Of a stretch of 64,000 nucleotides of DNA, positions 9,233 through 22,000 are shown one piece after another (positions within the stretch are counted from its first letter, which is position 1; every line of letters begins with the position of its first letter). Source of the stretch: Limonium bicolor. Lineage: Eukaryota; Streptophyta; Magnoliopsida; Caryophyllales; Plumbaginaceae. Where the stretch lies: the NCBI GenBank assembly GCA_023374045.1, contig CM041778.1:285363533-285427532 (forward strand), in the 5' to 3' direction. The translations under genes were made by a program, and so were the position numbers. The notes beneath the pieces were generated by a model. It was not told the DNA's origin. It made no database searches and was given only the letters and a program-made list of their open reading frames with translations.

Positions 9233-9648
9233 TGAAATACCCCTAACCTTTAAATAATTAAATAATGGTAAATAAATATTATTTAGGGGATTATTAAACC
9301 CTAAGAAAGGTATATAAACACTTGGGCGTTAAAACACACCTAAACTCCTTAAGGTCAAAAACGAGCGTTAAAACCCGACCTTAAGCTAACCAAGTTATAA
9401 AGCTATAAAACTCATATGAAGTTAATCAAGGATCATTTTATGACCTTTAAAACACAAGTCCTCAGTTAGAACTGAGTAAAAATATAATATGCCCGATAGT
9501 TCCCTTAAGGGCCCCTTAAGGCCCGAAAGTCCCAGAAATACTTTATTAAATAAAGTAAAGAATTACACTTCATTCTAAATGAACAATAACACTTTAATGA
9601 ATAGTTAAGAAGAAGTTCTCAAGCTAAACTCTCAGTTAAACACAAAGT
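9233..9648 (+). mobile_element. 3' LTR of element III, part 1 of 3
   Basis: The LTR begins TGAAATACCCCTAACC right after the PPT and is cut at 9648 by element I; AAAGT (9644-9648) is the target duplication. Its first 150 bp resemble the LTR that starts at 48303, so the two families are close relatives. Parts 2 and 3 are at 27803-30462 and 44641-46816; the reassembled LTR would be about 5.25 kb. Confidence 0.88.
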
Positions 9649-10014
9649 TGTAACACCCCATCCAACAACAAACACATAACAACATTCTGCAGCGGAAAAT
9701 ATACTACTTCACATTACTTAACTCGTTGGTGTTACATGCCGTTAACCACCCACGTGGCTAACAAGGCTATTACATATACATTGTACCGGTCTGATGGACT
9801 AGATCCCCGAGTAACTACACATTATTATCCCTTTCCATTAACAACACAACATACACATATCTTCCTACTGTACCGAGTACTTCTAAACTGATGTCGATAA
9901 CAATTTCGGTCTTACTACACCTACTGTATATATACACTTAAATGCTTACCCATGTACAACGACTACCCCGTCCTACTCTCGAATGGCTTCCAGCTATTCG
10001 TACCTGAAATAAGA

Positions 10015-10059
10015 AAAGAAGAGAAAGGGTGGCCCCCAAGGGGCTCAGCACCTTTGCTG
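10015..10059 (-). promoter_or_regulatory. Conserved tandem-hairpin module (element I, 3' LTR copy)
   Basis: On the minus strand CAGC-AAAGGT-GCTG is followed by AGCCCC-TT-GGGGGC, then a run of pyrimidines and TTTCAGGTAC ending near 9998. Of the six families this one most resembles a splice acceptor (pyrimidine tract plus CAG). The second copy is at 19422-19449. Confidence 0.55.
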
Positions 10060-11529
10060 GTATGGTAATATCGCACCCACATGCTACCGGGCCACGCACA
10101 ACTAATTGTCGTCTTAACATGGTTGATTATATTTAAATCATGCATACAACTGTAAACACACATCACATGACATTTCGCCTCAATGGGCTCAACAAACGGA
10201 TAGTACATCCTTACTTGATAAGTCACTCATGGTATTCATTGTCCCTAGAGTGTTTCCCCTCTAATGGAGCTACTTCCTTAACAGACGACCTTACCCGTTA
10301 CTCGGGTTATCCTTAAATGCCTCTTATCACAAACTGGGATTCATATCCATGATCCACATACTCCACACTTTACAACATATAACATACACTACATGACCAC
10401 ACCTTTCACGTTACAACGTGCACATAACAACATCGAAATAGAGATTGCATTACAACAACAACACATAACACAACGGGAGCGGTTCTCCTAGGAGCCGACC
10501 CAAACAATGTTAATTCACTGGTGAGCCTAGAGAATGTTGCCAGTCTCATGATAAGCTCGTTACATAACTCGTTACCGTCTCGTTAAATGAACGGATAACT
10601 TAACACAAGGTGTCTCGGATATAGTGATCCAAGCACACCGAACAAACATAACATAGTATGCCCCTGTGGCCCGACGTGAGTCAGTAATAGCCTTGGTTAA
10701 GCTAAAGGGAAGGTTGTAAACCAAATTCGAAAACAACCATAACATACAGAGAGGATCGAACCTGATATGACAACGACCCCCATACTCACACGCGTGGCCG
10801 GAACCGACCGGACTCCTCACTTCCCCCATTAGCACTTGTTAGAAGTTCAACATTGAACTTAATTAAACAATCACAACATTGGGTTAAGTCTTGTTAGACA
10901 CACAGGGAAGGGAGAGTCATACATTCACACACAAACATCACACCAAACATCACATAACTAACTCACGCATAGCCGTGGTTAGAACGTTCCTTAGGTCGGA
11001 AACGTTATCACTGGATACCGTTCTCTTACGTCTACCTATTAGTGGTTAACTAGCCCTTCAAGCGCATTCGAGGTTACCGGTATCGGCACGTAAACATACA
11101 ACAACAATAACGATTGTACACTCGTTTCATGATTTATCTTATAACGTGGCAAACACACACAGAAAACACATTGGCATACAAGCCGGTGTAATCCGGTAGG
11201 ACACAGGTTGCAAGAAAACCATACCTGTCACCGGAGTCCACTTTACCACGTCCACTTATGTTCCTCGAGCAATTCTCGAACAACTGTTAACATTACATGT
11301 ACTTTTATTAACATCGGGGTAGCATGATTATTTAATGTCTAATGCTTATAACTTCTCCCCGTTAACTTAGTTACACAACTTTACATTTTAACTTGTTTTA
11401 CTTTTACATTTTAATACAACTTTTCCCTCACCAAATTGTCATTATAACTCAGTTAACATGTCCTTAACAATCTTATAACATCATTACTAATCAATCCCCA
11501 TCATTACATATCATTTTATAACCTTAAAC

Positions 11530-11880
11530 AATGTTTTTGGTCCGACCGACCTTACCGACCGACCTTACACAAGGTCAGTCCATTCCAGAACACATTACCG
11601 TCAAAATTTCTAGTCCGACCGACCTTGTAAGTTCGGTCCTATGTTCGGTCCATTCCCGAGAGTTTCTTCCCTTTGAAAATTCAGGCCCTACCAAACTTGC
11701 CAAGTCCGGTCCCATGTTCGGTCGATTCCAGAAACTTAATTCGTACACAAAATACAAGCCCGATCGACCTTGCAAGTCCGGTCCCCAAGGTCGGTCCGTT
11801 CCAGAAACTAATTCTCGCAGGGTAATCTGGGCTCGACCGACCTTGGCAAGTTCAGTTGCAAGGTCGGTCTGCCCCAGACC
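11530..11880 (-). repeat. GGTCGG/CCGACC repeat cluster with TTCCAGAA words (element I LTR)
   Basis: Repeated units on the plus strand combine CCGACCGACCTTG, AAGTCCGGTCC and a CGGTCCATTCCAGAA-like end. TTCCAGAA occurs at 11583-11590, 11726-11733 and 11799-11806, with a decayed copy near 11653, giving a spacing of about 70-73 bp. The right LTR has the same cluster split by the solo LTR. Inverted halves could form GC-rich hairpins in the leader RNA. Confidence 0.7.
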
Positions 11881-14150
11881 CTTATTTTTCCATTGCCATT
11901 TAACTCCAAACTTCTCCTAAGGCCTCCTAATGTTTTCTAACATCATTTGGTACACTTATATCCTCATACAACATCCATGAAACTCATTATCTATCACCTT
12001 AAGCACTTACTCATTTCATACCAAAATTCCTAACACTTATGTTATTTCCTCCTTAGTTTTCCAAGTGGTGTTTCATGCCTATGATAACCACTATGCCCAT
12101 AATGCTTTCTCCTCATTTTAACATCATCTCCCAAGCATCATTTCTTACCAACCTAAACCCTAGTTGATGTCTAAGTCCTTTGGTTTACCTAGAATATCTT
12201 AAGACATTATTTCTCCTCATTCAAAATGCTTAGGCATTTCCAACACTTCTAGTTCACCAAAACTCATTTAAAACACTTAGAACTCCTTATACATTTTCCA
12301 AATTTTGCCATAGCTTCTCTTGTATATTCTCACATCCAAACACTTAGGTTTTTACCTTATTCCATTCAAGAACACTTAAGTCCACCAAGAACTTTCTCAC
12401 ATACAAACTTCACCAAATTTACACTACATCACAATATAGTGCATAACTTAAATTGCTTGGCACTTAGGCCCTTAAATAACATGGCTCTTAGGCCCTTAAA
12501 TAACATTAAACTTAAACACTGAATTTCCCACATAATATATTGCCTCTAACCTGCAAATACACTCAACATCACATATTCCCTTAATAAACTCCTTGAGAGC
12601 ATTTCACTAGCTCATTTACCATTGGCTCCTTAGGTATTTTATAAAGCAAATCAAGCTCATTTTCCTAAGGCATTTAAACTACATTGAGATAGCATATTTA
12701 CCTCTTTCCCTCACAACTTCTTTCTTGTTTCCTTGACTAAATTGGCAAGGCTTTTGGTTGCTTGTCAACTTCTAAACATTATACAAATAATGTAATGAGT
12801 ATACAAGCTTTAAGCTTCATCTCATTGTAAACCCTAGTTACATATATTATCTTAACACATTAAGGTAATTGTTTTACCTTTGAATGGAAAGAGAGCTTGA
12901 ATGAGTATCAAGAGAGGACTCCTCCTAGCCCTTGGAAGATTCAAATGAAGCTAAAACAAGCAAGGTAAAGACACCATGGTGAGGTGAATTTTCGGACATC
13001 ATACAAACATGGAGGAAACATTATTTTCTTTGAGATTCCTTACCTAGAAGCAAGGGAGAACAACAACGTGTGAAAATATTAGCTCAAGCTCCTTCAATGG
13101 TGAATCTCCATGGCACAAAAATTGAGCTCTTGAATATTTGAAAAGGTAGAAGTGTAGAGCTTGCTCCAACTAGAAGAATGGTGGTCTTGAAATTGAATTT
13201 GGAGCATGGAATCATATGTTACAAGTGAAGGAAGATGAAGAATGAGATGGTGCTGTTGGAAACCGATGGAGAGATGAGGAAGAAGATGGGAACCGTGGGA
13301 AATGAAAGGAAAGAAGAGAATGAGGTGAGAGAGTTCACTTTTTAAGATATTTTACATATAAAACAAATAGTACTTTACTTGCTTTTTCATTACTTATTTA
13401 CTTATCAACTAACAAGGTGGTGACTCACCTTGATAAAACCGGCCCCCATTTAATAAGAAGGGTATAATAGTCTTTGTTGACCAATTTAATTACTTATAAC
13501 AACATATGTTACAAACTAGCTTATTAAAGTTACTATTCACTAAAACAAGGCACATAGATGTGAAATTTTTTATTTCCCATTGATATAGACTTCCAAATGT
13601 GATACTATATAGTACACATGTTAATTAAAGAGTAATGATGGACATTTAGCCACTCAAAACTCATTTACAAGACAATTTTCCAAAAATGTGCTTTAAGACT
13701 CCTTAAAGCACATTTTGTGTTTTAACTTGTTTTCAAGCTTGGTTTTCTTTAGTAATTGATTTAATATGTTCATTAACATATTTATAAGGTATAAATATGA
13801 CCTTTAGGTCTTATACAAATTTATCCCAAGCTTAGAGCACATTTTTGCTCATATTGACTTTAAGGTATATTCTTATGTTTTATTTGGTTTAACTGTCTAC
13901 CAAGGTTTCCTGAGAACTTAATTAGCCTTATTAAATCATAATTGAATATTATTAAGTCTTGGTAGGTTCTTTGGGTCCTAACCAAGTTCACTCCAAGCTT
14001 AGAGCATGTTTTTTTGCTCAAACTGTATCTTAGTGCTTTATTGCATTTTACTATGGTTTAAATTGTTCACTGATGTTTCTAAGGCACTTTTTAGCCTTTA
14101 TATACCATAGTTTAATATTTAAACCACATATCAAGGTTTGGGGTATTTCA

Positions 14151-14172
14151 ATCTACCCCCCTTAAAAGAACT
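14151..14172 (-). other. Polypurine tract of element I
   Basis: ATCTACCCCCCTTAAAAG on the plus strand is CTTTTAAGGGGGGTAGAT on the sense strand, directly before the 3' LTR. Just upstream on the sense strand is TTCGAGGACGAAG, typical of the pol tail/PPT junction in chromoviruses. Confidence 0.88.
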
Positions 14173-14834
14173 TCGTCCTCGAAGTTTACACTTCCCACAC
14201 ATCTTGGATTAGAATACGGGGATTACTTATAGAAATAAAACCTCCATAACCAAACACACTTTACATCACAACCTCGGACTTAATGTTTCGGGTAACACAT
14301 TCACATCCATACATAACATAACATATTCACAAGATAACCTCGGACTCAATGGTCCGGGTATCTTAACAACATTTACACATACATAACAACCCTTAGACTC
14401 TCTGGTCTTGGGTAACATAACAACATTTAGACACATAGGTCTTGATAACATAACAGCCTTTAGACACATAGGTCTATGTAACACAACACATTTAGACTCA
14501 TAGGTCTTAATAGCATACACTTTAGGAGATCAAAGTCAAAATAACATTTATTACACATACCACACAACATGTCATTGCATGTATAACAATCAAAATATCT
14601 TTGATATACACTGTGATCCCGCAGAACCCGGTCGCGATGGACACCTTCCGTCCCCGTGCCTTTAGGAGATCAAAACAATCACTTAAATTTGAAATTTTTT
14701 TTTTGAGGTTATGTAAGAAAACTTTAATTATGTAAAGTATTTATCGACGCTTTATAAATACCAATCCAAATCTTTTTGAAAACACACACAACTCCAAGTC
14801 CAACTTATGCTCTTGCTTCCTTTCTTAGCGTGGT

Positions 14835-15000
14835 TAATTGTGACCACTTAAGGGGAGCTTCAAGAATCATTCAACCCTAATGTGATCAGCATCAGTGTTG
14901 AACTATCCTTCCACCCCAATTTGTGTTCGGCTTTCCTTGATCACATGCAAATCAAGTTCCACCTCCCACTTCAATTTCAAGCATCAAATAAATCACTCAT
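14835..15000 (-). other. Conserved two-hairpin RNA block (element I copy)
   Basis: On the minus strand hairpin 1 (plus 14936-14956) has a 7-bp stem including a G-U pair and loop TGCATGT. Hairpin 2 (plus 14877-14895) has a 6-bp stem with one G-U pair and loop CTGATCA. Stem length and loop size match elements II and III. The loops are not complementary to each other here, but each contains a palindrome (TGCA/CATG and TGATCA) that could pair between two RNA copies. Confidence 0.6.
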
Positions 15001-15468
15001 TTCCAATTTTCTATCTTTTTAATCATTCTAATCATGATCATAACATCTCCAAGGGATAGAACTCCGTCTATCAGTTATCTCATTCACCTTAATCCCGTTG
15101 CCTATGGAATCTTATTCTCATTAGGTTTTATATCGGTCTCATACCCTTTCATGAATCACTATATAGTATATATACACATATATTTTATCAAAATACAACA
15201 CACAGTTTCACATTTATACATTATCGGGGTTTTGTTCCCCGGGCGTTTCTCTACTCCCCACACTTGTACTGTCACACACAACTGTTAACAATAAACACAC
15301 ATATCCCAATGGCATTCGCATCTTATGTGCGCAATTACCACAATTAAACCATGAATGAATGCATATGTTTATCTAACATGTGCACCAATCATCAAAACAA
15401 ATTATTTTGTGCTATGCACAACATAGGTCACGTACACTTGTACGGTAATACCACAATAAGGGTTTTGC

Positions 15469-15488
15469 GCTCTACCCCCCCTTAAAAG
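15469..15488 (-). other. Internal polypurine-tract-like site (element I)
   Basis: On the minus strand this reads CCTTTTAAGGGGGGGTAGAG, about 1.3 kb before the true PPT. The counterparts are at 8521-8538 and 36166-36186. Confidence 0.5.
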
Positions 15489-16237
15489 GATAGATTAGCC
15501 ACATAAAACAAAGAAAAATAGCTCATCACTAAACATTGCTTAAAATGTTCTGCCATCGTGAAGTACTTCAACTTCCACGCGGTCTATTATACAATGGATC
15601 TGATTAGAGGATCTTAATCAATTATCTGTTTAGTTCCTAAACCAAGAATTCTCATTGGTGTTTGTCAAACTGTAGTTGGTTTCGATTCTGGCCTGTTAGG
15701 CTTCTAGGCGTTAATAATTAGCCATTCGCTCATGTTCACCATGTACATTCAACACTTGAATCACTAGCTCACTAGTTTCTGCGCGAAACTCTAATAACTG
15801 TAGAGCTTAATTGCCTCATTTGTTATCTTACTGTGTTGTACTCCCCAATTGTTCACCTTCATCTTGGTAACAATGTTTCTCAACCGACGCGTGGTATTTT
15901 ACCGTTAGCGAATTGGTGAGTTATATAAACTTTCTATCCAATTCCATAACAATTACTGTGTAAATAGTTATGTATTTCACAATGATTGACTTGTTCCCTT
16001 CCGACTTACTATCGGTTGGAATGGCTACTACCTAGTGTGTAGTGCTCTCTCAGCTATTTACAACATTTGGGGTATATTCCATACCGATATTTGCAGTTAG
16101 TGCTACTGTAGTCACTTACTGTTAATCATTTCTCCACATTTGGTTTTGTACAAGTACTCTTTATTGGTGCAGCCTTGCAATTCCTATGCATCGGCCATTA
16201 TAACATTATTCCTCCACAATTAACATGTGTCCAATTC

Positions 16238-16335
16238 TAGCTATCCCACTCGATCATTACTGCGCAAGTGCAATACCAAAACACTCAGTATCAGAGTGCA
16301 GAGCGAACTCTTGACAGCAAATCCCTTATGCGATT
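16238..16335 (-). other. Conserved non-coding block 2 (element I copy)
   Basis: The minus-strand sequence shares CTGCACTCTG, GAGTGTTTTGGTATTGCAC and GTGGGATAGCTA with elements II and III. TTTGCTGTCAAG at its 5' side also matches II. It is surrounded by sequence much less alike. Confidence 0.6.
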
Positions 16336-19022
16336 CGCCATGGAATTCACACTGAGTTCCTCATCACATAGTACCTACCACTGGCTTATTGCCCAGTCTG
16401 TTTAACATCGCTTACCTTGCATCTCCACTGAGTTTAACTCATAACTGGTCTTATCTGCCACATTATTATTCAATAACACTGATACAACGGTCGCCAGCTG
16501 CGAACCGTGCTCTTACTCATTGCATAACAATAACTTACATAGTGTTTACTGTCACATTAACTTCCACACATTTACTTACATCATTCGTATTATGATTCAT
16601 CATTCGTTTGGATGACTACTGAATGCTCCTTGAGCATTGATCATTCGAGTCACAAGCCGGCATTATTCAGCTCGGTGTTTCACTTCATACACACATACTA
16701 CTAAACTAACTGCTCTCTTTCAATAATAATACCGTCCATCCTTAACATATTTCTTGAACTTGATTTACATAACTACCGCTTCTGCGGTCTCACAATATCG
16801 AGAGGTATCCCCACTCTTAATGCAGTGGTTCGTTCTCCACTCTATTCACTTATATAACATAAACTTTTGCAATCAATCTAATTTATATAACATATTTTAA
16901 TTGTGGCTTAAGAGCTTTACTGCTTCGAGCTCTGTCCATCGTGGACAGTTCACACACATGTACTTCTCTGTGCAACATTACATGGTTTGGATATTATATT
17001 GAGCTCCATGACAAGGTCGTTGCATTCCGTTTCCTTTCATGGGATGCCCCTTAGGTTTGTGTCCGTCTCCTGACAACTTATGTCTAAACTGGTGTTAGTT
17101 TCAACCCTTGTGTTTCTGTCACGTCATTTCATGCAACAATTGTTAATGCGAACACCCTTCAAGGATTGCTCCTGGGTGTTGCTAAGTCATGCCATTACAT
17201 CGGGTTCGCACTTATTGGTATACTCAACTAGCCACGCCGTTTGCGTTCTTAACTGGCTTATTATCTCCTTCTGTGAAGATCAACATTTCCTGGTAGTGTA
17301 GGTACCCATTCTGGGAGTTTCATCCCGTTCATTGCACACTAATGTGTCCACATTAGGCATCTGCCTTGCCATGCATAGGTTGGGTCTCCGTTCCAGCTAT
17401 CGTGTTTATCCCTGAGGATCCTTAAGACGTATACGATGTCTTTTCATTACAGTTAGTGTACTTCGCACCTCCTGACTCTTAAACATTTCCTTAAAAATGA
17501 ATTCGCTAATTCCTTTAGTCTAGTTATCTTAACTGAGTTCCTTAACTTCAACCATTCATGGTAGTCCTTAGCTCTTGTTTGACTTATACTGCTGACCGTA
17601 GTACGGAGTCGACTACTTCCCGTGTTCCGACTCTACTTGTATACATATGTGGGGTACCCTACTGACACATTACTACTTACCCAACTAACCTATAAGTAGG
17701 TCTGTCAGGCCCACAAGCTCCTATCGGAGTGCAGTCGTCCCACATTTCAGTTGGTACACTCATAGTGTCCGTACACGCCTAGGTTAAGTATTCTTGTCAA
17801 CTCCCTTATATGTCCCGTGACAATATTAATCCCATGCTTCCCGAACTTAATCGAGGGAAAGTTTATCCATTGTTGTATCCTTGTCAACTATCCTTGGTTT
17901 TACTGGTTTGGTTTGAAAGAAGGTTAGAAGGAAGTATTGGTTTGAAAGAAAATCTGGTTTTGAAGGAAAAGAGTTTGAAATAAATCTGAGTTTGAAAGAA
18001 AATTTTCATGGTTCCAAACATCTTCTTATCTTAACCAAGTCTAGCTTCTTGCTGACTGGTGTATTTACAATTACAGAGGTTAGGCTAACAGGCCGTTCCA
18101 CTGTTATGACGATCACGTTTAACTTTATGGTACTTTACCAAGTACTTTGTAGTGGTTATAAATTTCCCGAACAGCCCTGTTATTCAGCACTTGCTATGGC
18201 AAGGGCGCCATGCTAACTGGCTATCGGTTTAACACATACCGGTTGTGGTATTGTTTTTACCCGCACTGTCATCAGTGGCCTTGTTGGCCCTCAATGATCT
18301 TACCGTCTTGATAATAACTCCTCTAGGTGACTTTTCACTGTCTTCACATGATAATCATTAACTAGGGTGTTTCCCATTCTGGGAGACCCCCTTTTCTTAC
18401 TTAGTACTGCATCCTTCCCGCAGCCCGTTCCACGCATTTGTCGTGGTTATTGAGACTTGTCTCTTGTTTGGGCACTACGTTGTAGTTCCTTTGTCGGTTG
18501 GTATACCGTTGGTGTATCATTTGGCAACTGTGGTTCCGTAGACACTCGTCTCGGGTTTCATTAATCCACCTTGCCTGTTGCACGGTTGGTGCGTTGCAAG
18601 CTGATTATTCTCGACTGCTTAGCCTGTCGACCCAGGTTGCCGGAAATTCTATTCTCTTATGCACAAAATTCTTCATTCTTCGCTATTTAATGTGGTAAAC
18701 ATTGTTTAGATGGAAACCGTCTCTGGGATTCCCACCTTTCGGGATCTACCGTATGACAGGTTCTCCATACCTTTAGAGGTACTTAATAACAGCCAGATCG
18801 GGTATTCCCGAGTATGAGAGGACTTTCACCTCCCTGACGTTGTTTCCCAAGTTATAAAACAGGGACTGTGGAGGGCGGGAAGGACATAGCAGGTTTCCAG
18901 TACACACTGGTAATACCCAACTAGCGTATCTCTCACGCTATCACTCAACCCTTAACCCAAAGTACTAAAATCCTAACTCGGTACTTCCTAAGCTCGGTAA
19001 TTCAGTCATCAGAGCGATACTT

Positions 19023-19035
19023 CGCTCTGATACCA
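19023..19035 (-). other. Primer-binding site of element I (initiator tRNA-Met type)
   Basis: On the minus strand TGGTATCAGAGCG starts five bases after the 5' LTR end. The fully matching PBS identifies the right-hand LTR as the 5' LTR. Confidence 0.92.
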
Positions 19036-22000
19036 CTTTTTGTAACACCCCATCCAACAACAAACACATAACAACATTCTGCAGCGGAAAATATACTACT
19101 TCACATAACTTACTCGTTGGTGTTACACGCCGTTAGCCACCCACGTGGCTAACAAGGCTATTACATATACATTGTACCGGTCTGATGGACTAGATCCCCG
19201 AGCAACTACACATTATATCCCTTTCCATTAACAACACAACATACACATATCTTCCTACTGTACCGAGTACTTCTAAACTGATGCCGATAACAATTTCGGT
19301 CTTACTACACCTACTGTATATATACACTTAAATGCTTACCCATGTACAACGACTACCCCGTCCTACTCTCAAACGGCTTCCAGCTCTTTGTACCTGAAAT
19401 AAGAAAAGAAGAGAAAGGGTGGCCCCCAAGGGGCTCAGCACCTTTGCTGGTATGGTAATCCCGCAGCCCACATGCTACCGGGCCACGCACAACTAATTGT
19501 CGTCTTAGCATGCGGTTGATTATATTTAAATCATGCATACAACTGTAAACACACATCACATGACATTTCGCCTCAATGGGCTCAACAAACGGATAGTACA
19601 TCCTTACTTGATAAGTCACTCATGGTATTCATTGTCCCTAGAGTGTTTCCCCTCTAATGGAGCTACTTCCTTAACAGACGACACTTACCCGTTACTCGGG
19701 TTATCCTTAAATGCCTCTTATCACAAACTGGGATTCATATCCATGATCTACATACTCCACACTTTACAACATATAACATACACTACATGACCACACCTTT
19801 CACGTTACAACGTGCACCTAACAACATCGAAATAGAGATTGCATTACAACAACAACACATAACACAACGGGAGCGGTTCTCCTAGGAGCCGACCCAAACA
19901 AAGTTAATTCACTGGTGAGCCTAGAGAATGTTGTCAGTCTCATGATAAGCTCGTTACATAACTCGTTACCGTCTCGTTAAATGAACGGATAACTTAACAC
20001 AAGGTGTCTCGGATATAGTGATCCAAGCACACCGAACAAACATAACATAGTATGCCCCTGTGGCCCGACATGAGTCAGTAATAGCCTTGGTTAAGCTAAA
20101 GGGAAGGTTGGAAACCAAATTGGAAAACAACCATAACATACGGAGAGGATCGAACCTGATATGACAACGACCCCCATACTCACACGCGTGGCCGGAACAG
20201 ACCGGACTCCTCACTTCCCCATTAGCACTTGTTAGAAGTTCAACATTGAACTTATTTAAACAATCACAACATTGGGTTAACTCTTGTTAGACACACAAGG
20301 GAAGGGAGAGTCATACATTCACACACAAACATCACACACAAAATCACATAACTAACTCACGCATAGCCGTGGTTAGAACGTTCCTTAGGTCGGAAACGTT
20401 ATCACCGGATACCGTTCTCTTACGTCTACCTATTAGTGGTTAACTAGCCCTTCAAGCGCATTCGAGGTTACCGGTATCGGCACGTACAACATACAACAAC
20501 AATAACGACTGTACACTCGTTTCATGATTTATCTTATAACGTGGCAAACCACGAAAAACACATTGGCATACAAGCCGGTGTAATCCGGTAGGACACAGGT
20601 TGCAAGAAAACCATACCGTCACCGGAGTCCACTTTACCATCCACTTATGTTCCTCGAGCAATTCTCGAACAACTGTTAACATACATTACTTTTATTAACA
20701 TCGGGGTAGCATGATTATTTAATGTCTATTGCTTATAACTTCTCCCCGTTAACTTTACACAACTTTACATTTTAACTTGTTTTACTTTTACATTTTAATA
20801 CAACTTTTCCCTCACCAAATTGTCATTATAACTCACTTAACATGTCCTTAACAATCTTATAACGTCATACTAATCAATCCCCATCATTACATATCATTTT
20901 ATAACCTTAAACAATGTTTTTGGTCCGACCCGACCTTACACAAGGTCGGTCCATTCCAGAACACATTACCATCAAAATTTCTACTCCGACCGACCTTGTA
21001 AGTTTGGTCCTATGTTCGGTCCATTCCGAGAGTTTCTTCCCTTTGAAAATTCAGGCCCGACCGAACTTGCCATTAATACCCCGGACCTAGTAATGGTGAT
21101 TAATTACTCTAAGATTATTATTAGGGCCTAAAGTGCCTAGAGTAGTTGGTAAAAAGAATAAACCAAAAGAAAAGGAAAACGCTTGAAAAGCGAAAACGCT
21201 AAAAATGCGCATTAAATTTAAATAAGAGATATATGATCTCGTAAGGGTCCGAGATGGATTCCTAAGGCTTAGTTAGGCCTAATTATGTAGGGGAATGATT
21301 CCTGAAGGAAACGGATCCAAATAATGGATAAAACGCTAACGGAGTTTTAAGCACGTCTTTCGAGAAAACCCGAAAACATGACTTTAAGTGGTCAAACGGA
21401 ACCCGTAAAAATTATAGTTGATAAAGAACTATAATTAAGTATTAATGGAAGTTTTAATAGCCATTAAAATTAATTAAACGGGAAAATTCCGGAAAACGGA
21501 CCCGGTAAGTGAATAGTGCCAAACCGGTAAAATCGAGCGTTTTCTGTAAAAACGGAAAAAAACGCTCCAGCTCACTATAATGGGGCCGGTTTATTAATAT
21601 GTACACACTCATTAATAGCTTTGTATCTATAAGTATGATAGGACAAATAAGTAAATAAAGCTAATAGTATAAAGTAAAAAGGTAACTTAAATTACTTACC
21701 TCTCACCTCCATTCCTTCTTCATTCACTTCTTTTTCCCCAGCTCCCTGTTAACATCTTCTTCCTCCTAGTATATTACGATTCGAGAGGGAGACTCACAAG
21801 CCCCATCGTCAATCTCCCTATCGCTCTTGCTCACCGAATCGCACAAAAATAGTACCGTTAGATTCGTATCGGCGAGGGCTACGTTTTCCACCCCTCAAAG
21901 TCTTGATTCCTCCACCTTCACTTCCATGGGTGTTATGCCTTTTGAAGCTTAAGGAGTTGATTTTGACTCTCCTTCACCACCTTAATGTCCCAAGGTAATA

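Larger units (their letters stand above)
9649..14150 (-). mobile_element. 3' LTR of element I (left copy)
   Basis: 4502 bp. It contains the tandem-hairpin module (10032-10059), a cluster of GGTCCGACC/AAGGTCGGTCC repeats (11530-11880) and a purine-rich stretch (12900-13340) that is pyrimidine-rich on the sense strand, like a leader near a transcription start. ORFs here are short and not conserved as proteins. Confidence 0.92.
14173..19022 (-). other. Internal region of element I, non-coding
   Basis: No gag, protease, RT or integrase motif is seen in any frame of either strand; ORFs are at most about 85 aa and have no conserved counterpart in element II. Recognisable landmarks, all on the minus strand, are the two-hairpin block (14835-15000), the internal PPT copy (15469-15488), block 2 (16238-16335), and several stretches shared with element II, for example 17160-17420 with 38295-38600 and 17585-17815 with 38755-38945. 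The sharing of non-coding sequence fits a conserved RNA function better than decayed protein. Confidence 0.65.
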
